Notes under the pieces: generated by a model
Databases searched by the model: none
Seen by the model: the letters and a program-made list of their open reading frames with translations, nothing else
What the model was told of the DNA's origin: nothing
Shown: positions 1-7,044 of the stretch, in pieces
How the letters are laid out: each line of letters opens with the position of its first letter
Numbering within the stretch: position 1 is the first letter of the stretch
Translations under genes and position numbers: made by a program
Origin: Desulfobacula sp.
GTDB taxonomy: Bacteria; Desulfobacterota; Desulfobacteria; Desulfobacterales; Desulfobacteraceae
DNA length: 7,737 nucleotides
Reading direction: 5' to 3'
NCBI GenBank assembly: GCA_027858355.1
Contig: JAQICW010000557.1
Coordinates: forward strand, 1-7,737

Positions 1-10
1 TATTTATTCT

Positions 11-17
11 AAGGAGG
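11..17 (+). promoter_or_regulatory. Strong ribosome binding site of yajC
   Basis: AAGGAGG lies 7 nt before the TTG at 25 and decides that non-ATG start. Bases 1-24 hold no complete gene. Reading frame 1 ends in a TAA at 10-12 that could be the stop of an upstream gene, but the other frames also close nearby, so the upstream neighbour cannot be named. Confidence 0.8.
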
Positions 18-24
18 ATTTATT

Positions 25-369
25 TTGATTAGCACAGCATATGCAATGGGACAGACGGGCGGAGCAGGCGGGGCCGGTGGTATAGCCGGTTTTTTACCTA
101 TTATTATTTTATTTGCAATTTTTTATTTTCTTTTGATTCGCCCCCAGCAGAAAAAAGCCAAAGAACATAGAGAAATGATAGCCAATTTAAAAAAAGGGAT
201 TAGAATCATTACGTCAGGTGGCATCTATGGAACCATCCAGAGTATTGACGATACAACCATTGGCCTTGAAATAGCTGAAAAGGTAAAAATAAAAATTTCC
301 CGAGGAAATGTTGCCACTGTAATTTCCGATGCTGAACAAGTCCAGAAAGAAGATAAAAAGAAAAAATAA
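25..369 (+). CDS. yajC: YajC, Sec translocon accessory membrane protein
   Basis: YajC is a small single-span inner-membrane protein that associates with SecD and SecF and assists SecYEG-dependent export. The 114-residue product has the family plan: a short glycine-rich N-terminus (about residues 9-21), one hydrophobic helix at about 22-38, and then the hallmark LIRPQQKKAKEH at 37-48. A small cytoplasmic domain follows, with ITSGGIYGTI at 62-71 matching the usual 'TxGGIxGxI' motif, and the protein ends in a lysine run. Its length is normal for the family. The TTG start at 25 is chosen because of the strong SD 7 nt upstream. The next candidate is Met8 (ATG at 46), which lacks such a site. It is the first gene of the visible run and lies 20 nt before secD, the usual arrangement, so co-transcription is very likely. 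Confidence 0.95.
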   Translation: MISTAYAMGQTGGAGGAGGIAGFLPIIILFAIFYFLLIRPQQKKAKEHREMIANLKKGIRIITSGGIYGTIQSIDDTTIGLEIAEKVKIKISRGNVATVISDAEQVQKEDKKKK

Positions 370-376
370 ATCCATT

Positions 377-381
377 AGGAG
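377..381 (+). promoter_or_regulatory. Ribosome binding site of secD
   Basis: AGGAG lies 8 nt before a TTG at 390-392. It supports TTG as the start. The first ATG in frame is codon 45, which would remove the first membrane helix and the LDLQGG motif. Confidence 0.7.
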
Positions 382-389
382 TAATTAGA

Positions 390-1961
390 TTGAAACCGTT
401 TACCTTTAAGTCTGTATTAACTATAGGTGTTATTTTGGCAGCCATTGTCTGTTTGCTTCCTACCTTTTTTAATTGCTGGCCCCATAAAAAAATCAATCTA
501 GGGCTGGATCTTCAGGGAGGAATGCATCTTGTGCTTGAAGTTCAAAATATCAAAGCAGTTGAAGCTGAAGTGGAAAGAACCATACAGGAAATTAAAAAAC
601 AGCTTAGAAAAGAAAGTGTGAAGCATCTTGGTATTTCACGTCTTAATGACAACTCTATTCTTGCAAAATTTCCAGATGGTGATGACAAATCAGGATTTGA
701 AACTATTCTTTCAAAAAATTTTGAAAATCTTGTCACCCAAAAACCTCATATGGATAATAATATTGTCTCCTACAAACTGGCCTTGTCGGAAAAAGAAACA
801 GAAAACCTTAAAAAGATGGCCACTGCCCAGGCACTTGAAACCATCCGCAACAGAATTGATGAGTTTGGCGTAAGTGAGCCTGATATCCGAACCCAGGGCG
901 GAAACAGAATCCTGCTACAGCTGCCTGGCATCAAAGATCCTGAAAGAGCCAAAGATCTTATCGGGAAAACCGCCCAATTGACCTTTCAACTGGTTGATGA
1001 GGATGCAGATATAAATTCTGCAATAAATGGAACACCGCCTGTTGGAGATGAAATACTCTATCAGACTAAATATAATGCAAGTACAGGCACATCAATTAAA
1101 ACTCCATTTTTAATCAACAAAAGAGTACTCCTGGATGGCAGCCTGTTAACAAATGCAAGAGTTGAATTTGATCAGTTTCAACAGCCCCAGATTGGCATTG
1201 AGTTTAATAGAAAAGGTGCCAGGGTTTTTGACCGCATCACAGGTGAAAATATCCACAAACGTCTTGCCATAGTACTTGATAAATCCGTTTATTCTGCGCC
1301 CGTTATCCAGGACAGGATTGCCGGAGGAAAAGCCGTAATAACCGGTAATTTTACTTTGAATGAAGCAAAGGATCTTGCCATTGCACTGCGAGCTGGTTCT
1401 TTGCCGGCACCGGTCAAAATTATTGAAGAACGCACAGTAGGTCCCACACTTGGTGCAGATTCCATCCGGATGGGCCTTATTTCTATGATGGTTGGTGGAT
1501 TTCTTGTGATTTTATTTATGGTAATCTATTATAAAAATGCCGGTTTGATCGCTGATCTGGCCTTGCTTATTAATATTATTCTTATTGGTGGAGGCCTTGC
1601 AGCTTTCCAGGCTACTTTAACACTGCCTGGAATTGCAGGTATTATTCTTACGATAGGAATGGCTGTTGATGCCAATGTTATTATTTTTGAAAGAATCAGA
1701 GAAGAATTAAGATCTGGAAAGACATCTCTGGCAGCAGTACGTGCTGGTTTTGACAAAGCAGCCCTTACCATTCTTGATGCCAATGTCACCACCTTGATTG
1801 CAGCCCTGGTTTTATATCAATTTGGTACAGGACCCATTAAAGGATTTGCAGTTACTCTTTGTCTTGGTATTATAGCAAGTCTTTTTACAGCGCTGGTTTT
1901 GTCAAAAAGTATTTTTAATTTTGTTCTAAAAAATAAACCATCGTCAAAACTAAGTATATAA
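390..1961 (+). CDS. secD: SecD, protein translocase subunit (RND-type)
   Basis: SecD pairs with SecF to form a proton-driven membrane machine that helps pull preproteins out of SecYEG on the periplasmic side. The 523-residue product has TM1 at about 8-26, then the conserved LGLDLQGGMHLVLEV at 37-51. A large periplasmic domain follows, including ETIRNRIDEFGVSEPDIRTQ (150-169) and SAPVIQDRIAGG (302-313). The linker RAGSLPAPVKIIEERTVGP (334-352) precedes five C-terminal helices between about 360 and 515. GMAVDANVIIFERIREE (423-439) carries Asp427, which should correspond to the proton-pathway aspartate studied in Thermus SecDF. Length is typical of separate (non-fused) SecD proteins. The start is TTG with AGGAG 8 nt upstream. 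The gene sits 20 nt after yajC and 12 nt before secF, consistent with a yajC-secD-secF operon. I see no frameshift or missing key motif. Confidence 0.97.
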   Translation: MKPFTFKSVLTIGVILAAIVCLLPTFFNCWPHKKINLGLDLQGGMHLVLEVQNIKAVEAEVERTIQEIKKQLRKESVKHLGISRLNDNSILAKFPDGDDKSGFETILSKNFENLVTQKPHMDNNIVSYKLALSEKETENLKKMATAQALETIRNRIDEFGVSEPDIRTQGGNRILLQLPGIKDPERAKDLIGKTAQLTFQLVDEDADINSAINGTPPVGDEILYQTKYNASTGTSIKTPFLINKRVLLDGSLLTNARVEFDQFQQPQIGIEFNRKGARVFDRITGENIHKRLAIVLDKSVYSAPVIQDRIAGGKAVITGNFTLNEAKDLAIALRAGSLPAPVKIIEERTVGPTLGADSIRMGLISMMVGGFLVILFMVIYYKNAGLIADLALLINIILIGGGLAAFQATLTLPGIAGIILTIGMAVDANVIIFERIREELRSGKTSLAAVRAGFDKAALTILDANVTTLIAALVLYQFGTGPIKGFAVTLCLGIIASLFTALVLSKSIFNFVLKNKPSSKLSI

Positions 1962-1967
1962 AGGAAA
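1961..1967 (+). promoter_or_regulatory. Ribosome binding site of secF overlapping the secD stop
   Basis: AAGGAAA begins on the last base of the secD TAA stop (1959-1961), with the AAGGA core 8 nt before the secF ATG at 1974. This arrangement favours translational coupling between the two partner subunits. Confidence 0.55.
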
Positions 1968-1973
1968 TAAATA

Positions 1974-3005
1974 ATGCAGCTTATCAAGTCTGATATCAAT
2001 ATAGACTTTGTTGGTAAACATAACATTGCATATGCTTTATCAATCATTCTTATTCTCTTGAGCATCGGGTCTCTTATTATCCATAAAGGACCCAACTATG
2101 GTATTGATTTTGTTGGTGGAACCATCATCCAAATTAAATTTTCAGAGCAGGTTCCCGTTGGAAAAATACGGTCTGGTTTATCCAATATAGGCTTTAACGA
2201 TGCTTCAGTACAGAATTTTGGGCATGACCAGGACAATGAGTTCTTAATTCGGACAAGTACTTCTGAAATGACCAACAAAGGATTGTCACAATCCATATCC
2301 GAGGCTGTTACAGCATCAACTGGAATTGCGCCTGAAATCCGAAGAGTAGAAATGGTCGGCCCCCAGGTTGGTAAGGATTTAAGGAAAAAAGCACTTTTAG
2401 CCATTTTTTATTCCCTGCTGTTTATAACCATATATATTTCAGGCAGGTTCGAGTTAAAATGGATATTGTCCGGTGTAACTGCAGGCTCATTAATGACAGC
2501 AGTTTATTTTCTATCTGTATTTAATGTAAGTATGATCGTACTTATTACAGCCGCATTAGTTATAACACTTGCATTATTTTGGATTTTACGTCTCAAATAT
2601 GCCATGGGTGCGATTGTAGCCTTGTTACACGATGTATTGATAACCATTGGTATTTTTTCAATCTTAAACCTGGACTTTTCTTTACCCATTATTGCTGCCT
2701 TATTAACCATCATCGGGTACTCCCTAAATGATACTATTATTGTCTTTGATCGTATCAGGGAGAATATAAAAGGCGCTAAAACCGCGGATTCACTTCCGCT
2801 TCTGTTCAATAAAAGTATAAATGAAACCCTTTCAAGAACAATTTTAACATCGACAACCACATTGATTGTTCTTTTTGCTCTTTATTTTCTGGGTGGCGAG
2901 ATTATTCATAATTTTGCCTTTGCCATGATTATTGGTGTAATTATCGGTACATATTCTTCAATATTTGTGGCCAGCCCCATTGTTCTTCTTGCTCACAAAA
3001 GGTAA
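1974..3005 (+). CDS. secF: SecF, protein translocase subunit with an extra membrane hairpin
   Basis: SecF is the partner of SecD in the proton-driven export complex. The 343-residue product has TM1 at about 19-36, the signature YGIDFVGGT at 42-50, and a periplasmic domain to about 135 that includes VEMVGPQVGKDLRKKA (125-140). A helix at about 140-157 ends in the usual YxxxRFE. The C-terminal half keeps MGAIVALLHDVLIT (211-224), GYSLNDTIIVFDRIREN (248-264, with Asp253 as likely proton-pathway residue) and ETLSRTILTSTTTL (284-297, Arg288). Between Glu160 and Met211, where family members usually have about five residues, there are about 46 extra hydrophobic residues that predict two more helices, giving eight in place of six. 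The frame is open and conserved on both sides, so this is an insertion and not a sequencing error. It is surely SecF; the added hairpin's role is unknown. Confidence 0.96.
   Translation: MQLIKSDINIDFVGKHNIAYALSIILILLSIGSLIIHKGPNYGIDFVGGTIIQIKFSEQVPVGKIRSGLSNIGFNDASVQNFGHDQDNEFLIRTSTSEMTNKGLSQSISEAVTASTGIAPEIRRVEMVGPQVGKDLRKKALLAIFYSLLFITIYISGRFELKWILSGVTAGSLMTAVYFLSVFNVSMIVLITAALVITLALFWILRLKYAMGAIVALLHDVLITIGIFSILNLDFSLPIIAALLTIIGYSLNDTIIVFDRIRENIKGAKTADSLPLLFNKSINETLSRTILTSTTTLIVLFALYFLGGEIIHNFAFAMIIGVIIGTYSSIFVASPIVLLAHKR
2454..2591 (+). other. Segment encoding the extra SecF membrane hairpin
   Basis: These bases code for SecF residues about 161-206, which sit between the end of the normal TM2 (RFE) and the normal TM3 (MGAIVALLHD). 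The segment contains two hydrophobic stretches, about 164-181 and 186-205. Residues 151-163 (ITIYISGRFELKW) align without gaps to 197-209 (ITLALFWILRLKY), sharing I, T, L, K and an aromatic end. This 46-residue offset suggests the insert arose by partial duplication of TM2 and the start of TM3. The similarity is low enough that chance between hydrophobic segments remains possible. Confidence 0.55.
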
Positions 3006-3020
3006 TTTTATGCCTTTTGT
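2995..3020 (+). other. Perfect 8-bp inverted repeat across the secF stop codon
   Basis: ACAAAAGG (2995-3002) is the exact reverse complement of CCTTTTGT (3013-3020). The 10-nt loop holds the secF stop TAA. The sequence after the stem is AAAAC, not a T-run, so it does not look like a classical intrinsic terminator. It could be an RNA stem that protects the secD-secF message or dampens read-through into dprA, or it may be chance in AT-rich DNA. Confidence 0.35.
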
Positions 3021-3059
3021 AAAACAATAGGGGATTTTTAGTAAAACCTTTTTCTTTAA

Positions 3060-4193
3060 ATGCATACTTCTTTTGAAAAATATTTACCATGGTTTACATT
3101 GCGGGAAATTCCTTTTATAGGGAACACAATGTATAAAAAATTGATCCATCAATTTCAATCTCCTGAAAAGGTTTTAAAAGCTTCCGAAGCCCAGTTGAAA
3201 AAAATTGATAAAATCTCTGCAAAAATAATAAATGGCATCACCGGTCACAAAGCATTTCAAGACAAAGCAAAGAAAGAATTAGATCTTATTTTAAACAAAA
3301 ATATAAAAATTGTAACATTAACGGATTCATCCTATCCAGTCTTGTTAAAACAAATCCATGATCCGCCACTTTTTTTAACTTATCTGGGCGAACTGGACAA
3401 CAGCTCCCCCTGTATCTCTGTTGTGGGTTCAAGGACTGCAACTGCCTATGGATTGAGCACATCTGAGAATCTTTCCTACCACCTTGCCAAAAAAGGATTT
3501 CAGATTGCCAGCGGACTGGCAAGGGGGATTGATGCCAAGGCACATCAAGGGGCTTTGCGGGCACAGGGAAAAACCATAGCCGTTTTAGGTTCAGGGCTCA
3601 ATAAGATATATCCCAGGGAAAATAAACACCTTTTTCATACTATTGCAGAAAAGGGGACTGTTTTTTCAGAATTTAAAGCTGATACTGAACCTTTTCCATC
3701 AAATTTTCCCATTCGTAATCGAATCATTGCAGGATTATCCTGCGGCACCATTATTGTTGAAGCTGCCAAAAGGAGCGGGTCTCTAATCACTGCCCGTCTG
3801 GCAGGTGAATATAACCGGGAAGTATTTGCGGTTCCAGGAAGCATACAATCAAAAAAAAGCCAGGGCACGCACTCTCTATTAAAACAAGGCGCAAAGCTGG
3901 TGGAGAACGAGATGGATATCATGGATGAACTCCATCATTTCATTCATTCAAAAAAAATAAATCATTCTACACCTTTACAAAACCATAAAACGCCCCACTA
4001 TAAATGCTGTAAAACGGCTGGCCCTGAAATTTTAAAGTTTATAGGACCCTACCCTGTCCATATTGATGTATTAATAGAAAACAGCGGGATGAACAGCTCG
4101 CAAATTACATCCCAATTACTTGACTTGGAACTTGCGGGAAAAGTGAATCGCCATCAAGGAAACTATTATTCTATCTCGGAGGAAAACCATTGA
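3060..4193 (+). CDS. dprA: DprA/Smf, DNA processing protein
   Basis: DprA family proteins bind single-stranded DNA and load RecA during natural transformation. They are also common in bacteria not known to be competent. The 377-residue product has an N-terminal helical region (about 8-60, including WFTLREIPFIG) and then the Rossmann-like core. Visible core motifs are YPVLLKQIHDPPLFLTYLG (92-110), VVGSRTATAYG (121-131), SGLARGIDAKAHQGAL (151-166), AVLGSGLNKIYPREN (174-188), FPIRNRIIAGLS (216-227) and SGSLITARLA (239-248). A C-terminal winged-helix domain spans about 320-372. Length is normal. An in-frame TAA at 3057-3059 directly precedes the ATG, so 3060 is the earliest possible start, and it keeps the whole N-terminal domain. 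No good SD lies in front of it: AGGGGA at 3029-3034 is about 25 nt away. Met24 (ATG at 3129) has AGGGA 5 nt upstream but would lose the N-terminal motif. The 3' end overlaps topA by 4 nt. Confidence 0.93.
   Translation: MHTSFEKYLPWFTLREIPFIGNTMYKKLIHQFQSPEKVLKASEAQLKKIDKISAKIINGITGHKAFQDKAKKELDLILNKNIKIVTLTDSSYPVLLKQIHDPPLFLTYLGELDNSSPCISVVGSRTATAYGLSTSENLSYHLAKKGFQIASGLARGIDAKAHQGALRAQGKTIAVLGSGLNKIYPRENKHLFHTIAEKGTVFSEFKADTEPFPSNFPIRNRIIAGLSCGTIIVEAAKRSGSLITARLAGEYNREVFAVPGSIQSKKSQGTHSLLKQGAKLVENEMDIMDELHHFIHSKKINHSTPLQNHKTPHYKCCKTAGPEILKFIGPYPVHIDVLIENSGMNSSQITSQLLDLELAGKVNRHQGNYYSISEENH
4178..4182 (+). promoter_or_regulatory. Ribosome binding site of topA inside dprA
   Basis: GGAGG within the last dprA codons lies 7 nt before the TTG at 4190. 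It supports a TTG start that overlaps the dprA TGA stop (TTGA, 4190-4193) and suggests coupled translation. Confidence 0.75.
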
Positions 4194-6457
4194 CAAAACC
4201 CCTCATCATCGTAGAGTCTCCAACAAAAATCAAAACATTGAAAAAATATGTGGGAAAAGAATTTAATATTGCTGCAAGTGCCGGCCATATCCGAGATCTT
4301 CAAATAAATACCCTTGGTATTGATATTGAAAAAAAATTTAAGGGTAAGTATGTCAACATTAAAGACAAATCCAAAATCATTGCAAATTTAAAAAAACTGG
4401 CCAAAGATGCCAAAGAGATTTACCTTGCCCCTGACCCTGATCGTGAAGGTGAAGCCATTGCATTCCACATCATGGATATTTTAAAACAAAAGAACCTGAT
4501 TTTTCATCGTGTTCTTTTCCATGAATTGACAAAAAAGGGGATTCAAGAAGCATTACAGAGCCCGCTTAAACCAGACGCTGATAAATATGATGCCCAGCAG
4601 GCCAGAAGAAAACTGGACCGCCTGGTGGGTTATCAGATCTCTCCTTTATTATGGCAAAAAATCCAGAGAGGATTAAGTGCTGGAAGGGTTCAATCCGTTG
4701 CCGTTAAAATTATTTGTGACAGGGAAAGGCATATTTGGAAATTTGTCCCCGAAGAATACTGGACTATTACGGCCGACCTTCTGGCAAACTTTCCTCCTAA
4801 TTTTAATGCTGATCTCATTAAAATTAATAATAAAAAGGCAAAGATTGAAAATCAAAACCAGGCTTCAAGTATTTTAAAAGACCTTGAAAATGCACAATTT
4901 GTCATACATGAAATAAAAGCCAAAACAATCAAACGAAATCCTTTACCACCTTTTATTACAAGTAAGCTTCAACAGGATGCCATCAATCGCTTAAGATTTT
5001 CCGCACGGAAAACCATGATCGTTGCACAGCAGCTTTATGAAGGCGTTGAGATTGGGACAGGGGGGCCTGAAGGCCTGATCACCTATATGCGTACTGATTC
5101 AACCAGAATAGCAGCAGATGCAGCAAATGAAGCACAAAAATTTATCTCACAGACCATGGGAAATGAGTTTGCTTTAAGTAAACCACGATTCTTTAAAAAC
5201 AAGAACAAGGCACAAGACGCCCATGAAGCCATTCGACCCACATCTGTCTTCAATTCTCCCAAATTGCTTAAAAATTTTCTGACTCCTGATCAATTCAATC
5301 TCTATGATCTGATATGGAAACGGTTTGTTGCATCACAAATGGCACAGGCTATCATTGATCAAAAAACTATTTTGATTCAGGCAACGGATAAATATCTTTT
5401 TTCAGTCAGCGGTTCAACAATTCGGTTCCCGGGATTCATGAATCTTTATTCCCAGGATCAAGAGTCCAAAAACAAGGATATTCAAGCGCTGCCCGATGCA
5501 AAAGTCGGGACTGCTTTAAAAACCATAGAAATTATCCCTAAACAGCATTTTACAAAACCCCTGCCGCGATTTTCCGAAGCATCCCTTGTTAAAGAACTTG
5601 AAAAAAACGGTATTGGTCGACCCAGTACTTATGCTTCCATCCTATCAGTGATCCAGGACAAAGGATATGTTGACCTTGTAAAGCGGTATTTTATTCCAAG
5701 TGAGCTCGGTTTTATTGTAAATGATTTGCTGGCTGCATCTTTTCCAAACATTTTAGATATTTCCTTTACAGCCCAGATGGAAACCAATCTTGATAACGTT
5801 GAAACCGGTAATTTAGAAGAAGTCCAATTATTAACAGATTTTTATGCTTCCTTTAAAAAAAGCCTGGAAAAGGCAAGCCACGACATGATCAGTGTAAAAG
5901 GGGTTGGGGTTGACACTGATTTAAATTGTCCGTCCTGTGGGAAACAAGTGAATATAAAAATTGGCAAAAATGGACATTTTCTCGCATGTACTGGATATCC
6001 TGACTGCTCCTTTACCAGCAATTATCTTCGAGATGAAAAAGGTAACCTTTCAATTGTAGAAAAAATCATTGATAATACCAAAGTCAAAGATTGTATAAAA
6101 TGCGGCAAGCCCATGGTTCAAAAAGAAGGCCGCTTTGGCCTGTTCCTGGCCTGCACCGGATACCCTGAGTGCAAGCATACTGAATCTGTCAATGGTGAAC
6201 AAAACGGTAAAAATATCGGTGTGAACTGCCCGCAAACCGATTGCTCAGGAACGATTCTAGAGAGAAAGTCAAAAAGAGGGAAAATATTTTTTGGCTGCTC
6301 AAATTATCCAGACTGTACCTTTGCATCCTGGGATAAGCCCGTCGACAAATCATGCCCTGATTGCAACTCTGTCTATCTTGTTGAAAAAGAGACCAAAAGG
6401 GATGGAAAATCTTTAAAATGTCCTGAAAAGGATTGTGGGTTTAAAGAACAGCAATAA
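4190..6457 (+). CDS. topA: DNA topoisomerase I (type IA, omega protein)
   Basis: TopA relaxes negative supercoils by cutting one strand through a 5'-phosphotyrosine link, without ATP. The 755-residue product opens with the Toprim domain: LIIVESPTKIKTLKKY (5-20, Glu9) and LAPDPDREGEAIAFH (79-93), whose Asp82, Asp84 and Glu86 form the metal-binding DxDxE. AGRVQSVAVKII (164-175) and YMRTDSTR (299-306) follow, with Tyr299 as the catalytic tyrosine. QDAHEAIRPTS (342-352) and EKNGIGRPSTYASI (471-484) are also family hallmarks. The C-terminus has four cysteine clusters typical of topoisomerase zinc ribbons: Cys580/583/600/606, Cys635/638/655/661, Cys680/685/703/709 and Cys722/725/744/749. Spacing varies: the first pair of cluster 3 and the last pair of cluster 4 are CxxxxC. 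Start is TTG with GGAGG 7 nt upstream, and the N-terminus matches the family exactly there. The gene ends in two adjacent TAA codons (6455-6460). The pairing with dprA is common in bacteria. Confidence 0.98.
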   Translation: MTKPLIIVESPTKIKTLKKYVGKEFNIAASAGHIRDLQINTLGIDIEKKFKGKYVNIKDKSKIIANLKKLAKDAKEIYLAPDPDREGEAIAFHIMDILKQKNLIFHRVLFHELTKKGIQEALQSPLKPDADKYDAQQARRKLDRLVGYQISPLLWQKIQRGLSAGRVQSVAVKIICDRERHIWKFVPEEYWTITADLLANFPPNFNADLIKINNKKAKIENQNQASSILKDLENAQFVIHEIKAKTIKRNPLPPFITSKLQQDAINRLRFSARKTMIVAQQLYEGVEIGTGGPEGLITYMRTDSTRIAADAANEAQKFISQTMGNEFALSKPRFFKNKNKAQDAHEAIRPTSVFNSPKLLKNFLTPDQFNLYDLIWKRFVASQMAQAIIDQKTILIQATDKYLFSVSGSTIRFPGFMNLYSQDQESKNKDIQALPDAKVGTALKTIEIIPKQHFTKPLPRFSEASLVKELEKNGIGRPSTYASILSVIQDKGYVDLVKRYFIPSELGFIVNDLLAASFPNILDISFTAQMETNLDNVETGNLEEVQLLTDFYASFKKSLEKASHDMISVKGVGVDTDLNCPSCGKQVNIKIGKNGHFLACTGYPDCSFTSNYLRDEKGNLSIVEKIIDNTKVKDCIKCGKPMVQKEGRFGLFLACTGYPECKHTESVNGEQNGKNIGVNCPQTDCSGTILERKSKRGKIFFGCSNYPDCTFASWDKPVDKSCPDCNSVYLVEKETKRDGKSLKCPEKDCGFKEQQ

Positions 6458-6477
6458 TAACACTGAATTATTAATTC
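6458..6477. other. Short convergent junction of topA and efp
   Basis: Only 13 nt (6458-6470) separate the two stop codons. A small inverted repeat, GAATTA-T-TAATTC (6465-6477), is AT-rich, has almost no loop and lacks a flanking T-run, so it is a poor terminator candidate. Either transcript may run into the other gene as antisense RNA, or ends may depend on Rho. Confidence 0.3.
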
Positions 6478-7031
6478 ACCCTTTCTACATATTCCCGGGT
6501 TCTGGTATCAATTTTTACCATCTGACCCGGGTCAATAAAAGGAGGGACCTGGATCTCAAACCCTGTTTCAAGTATGGCTGGTTTTGTGCTTCCTGTTGCT
6601 GTATCACCTTTTGCCCAGGGTTCTGATTCGATCACTTCCAGGTGGACAAAATTCGGCAATGTAACTCCAATGGGAAGGCCATTATATAATAAAACAGTAC
6701 AAACGGTATTGTCCTTTAACAGATCTATTGTGTCTCCCAATTGATCTTTGGTAAGAGAATGCTGTTCATAATTGGATGTATTCATAAAATAACAATTGTC
6801 TTTATCTGAATAAAGGTATTCCATTTCCTGTTCTTCAAGATCAGCTCTATTAAATTTGTCACCGGATCGATAGGTTCGTTCATATTGTGTACCAGTGATC
6901 ATGTTTTTTAATTTGCATTTATATAAAGATTGTCCTTTTCCCGGTTTTTTGAATTCAAAACTAATAATGACATAGGGTTCCCCATCTATTTCAAACTTTA
7001 GACCCTTTCTTAAATCACTTGCCAGATACAT
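6471..7031 (-). CDS. efp: Translation elongation factor P
   Basis: EF-P binds between the ribosomal P and E sites and restores peptide-bond formation at stalled proline stretches. The 186-residue product (numbered from the ATG at 7031) has the three-domain, tRNA-like family layout: an N-terminal KOW-like domain (about 1-64) and two OB-type domains (about 65-128 and 129-186). FKKPGKGQSLYKCKL (27-41) holds the tip loop, where Lys32 aligns with the modified lysine 34 of E. coli. KPAILETGFEIQVPPFIDPG (150-169) fits the family signature with Ile at a usual Leu/Val place. DTRTREYVERV (175-185) is the usual C-terminus. Start choice: ATG at 7031 has GAGGAG 5 nt upstream. A GTG two codons earlier (7037-7035) overlaps that SD and is unlikely. 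It converges on topA and diverges from guaA, so it is probably transcribed alone from the 7032-7198 region. Confidence 0.96.
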   Translation of the reverse strand: MYLASDLRKGLKFEIDGEPYVIISFEFKKPGKGQSLYKCKLKNMITGTQYERTYRSGDKFNRADLEEQEMEYLYSDKDNCYFMNTSNYEQHSLTKDQLGDTIDLLKDNTVCTVLLYNGLPIGVTLPNFVHLEVIESEPWAKGDTATGSTKPAILETGFEIQVPPFIDPGQMVKIDTRTREYVERVN

Positions 7032-7036
7032 ACACA

Positions 7037-7042
7037 CTCCTC
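7037..7042 (-). promoter_or_regulatory. Ribosome binding site of efp
   Basis: GAGGAG on the minus strand lies 5 nt before the ATG at 7031-7029. It overlaps the alternative GTG at 7037, which argues against that earlier start. Confidence 0.7.
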
Positions 7043-7044
7043 AA

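Noticed and set aside
2504..2860. 118-codon minus-strand open frame opposite secF
   Set aside because: Opposite a clear membrane protein gene; it shows no recognisable motif and is best explained as a mirror of conserved secF codons. The other minus-strand frames opposite yajC, secD, secF, dprA and topA were rejected for the same reason.
3010..3030. Mini-ORF of six codons (MPFVKQ) between secF and dprA, its ATG in the loop of the secF stem
   Set aside because: Too short to support as a gene or leader peptide, and there is no regulatory codon pattern.
6421..6432. TCCT-GAAA-AGGA hairpin near the topA end
   Set aside because: It is only 4 bp and lies inside the codons of the last cysteine cluster, so it is probably chance.
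6435..6626. 63-codon + strand open frame across the topA end and opposite efp
   Set aside because: It overlaps two well-supported genes, has no recognisable content and no good ribosome binding site.
7032..7037. GTG at 7037 as the efp start, adding two residues (188 in total)
   Set aside because: The GTG overlaps the GAGGAG SD. The ATG at 7031 has proper 5-nt spacing and matches the usual EF-P N-terminus.
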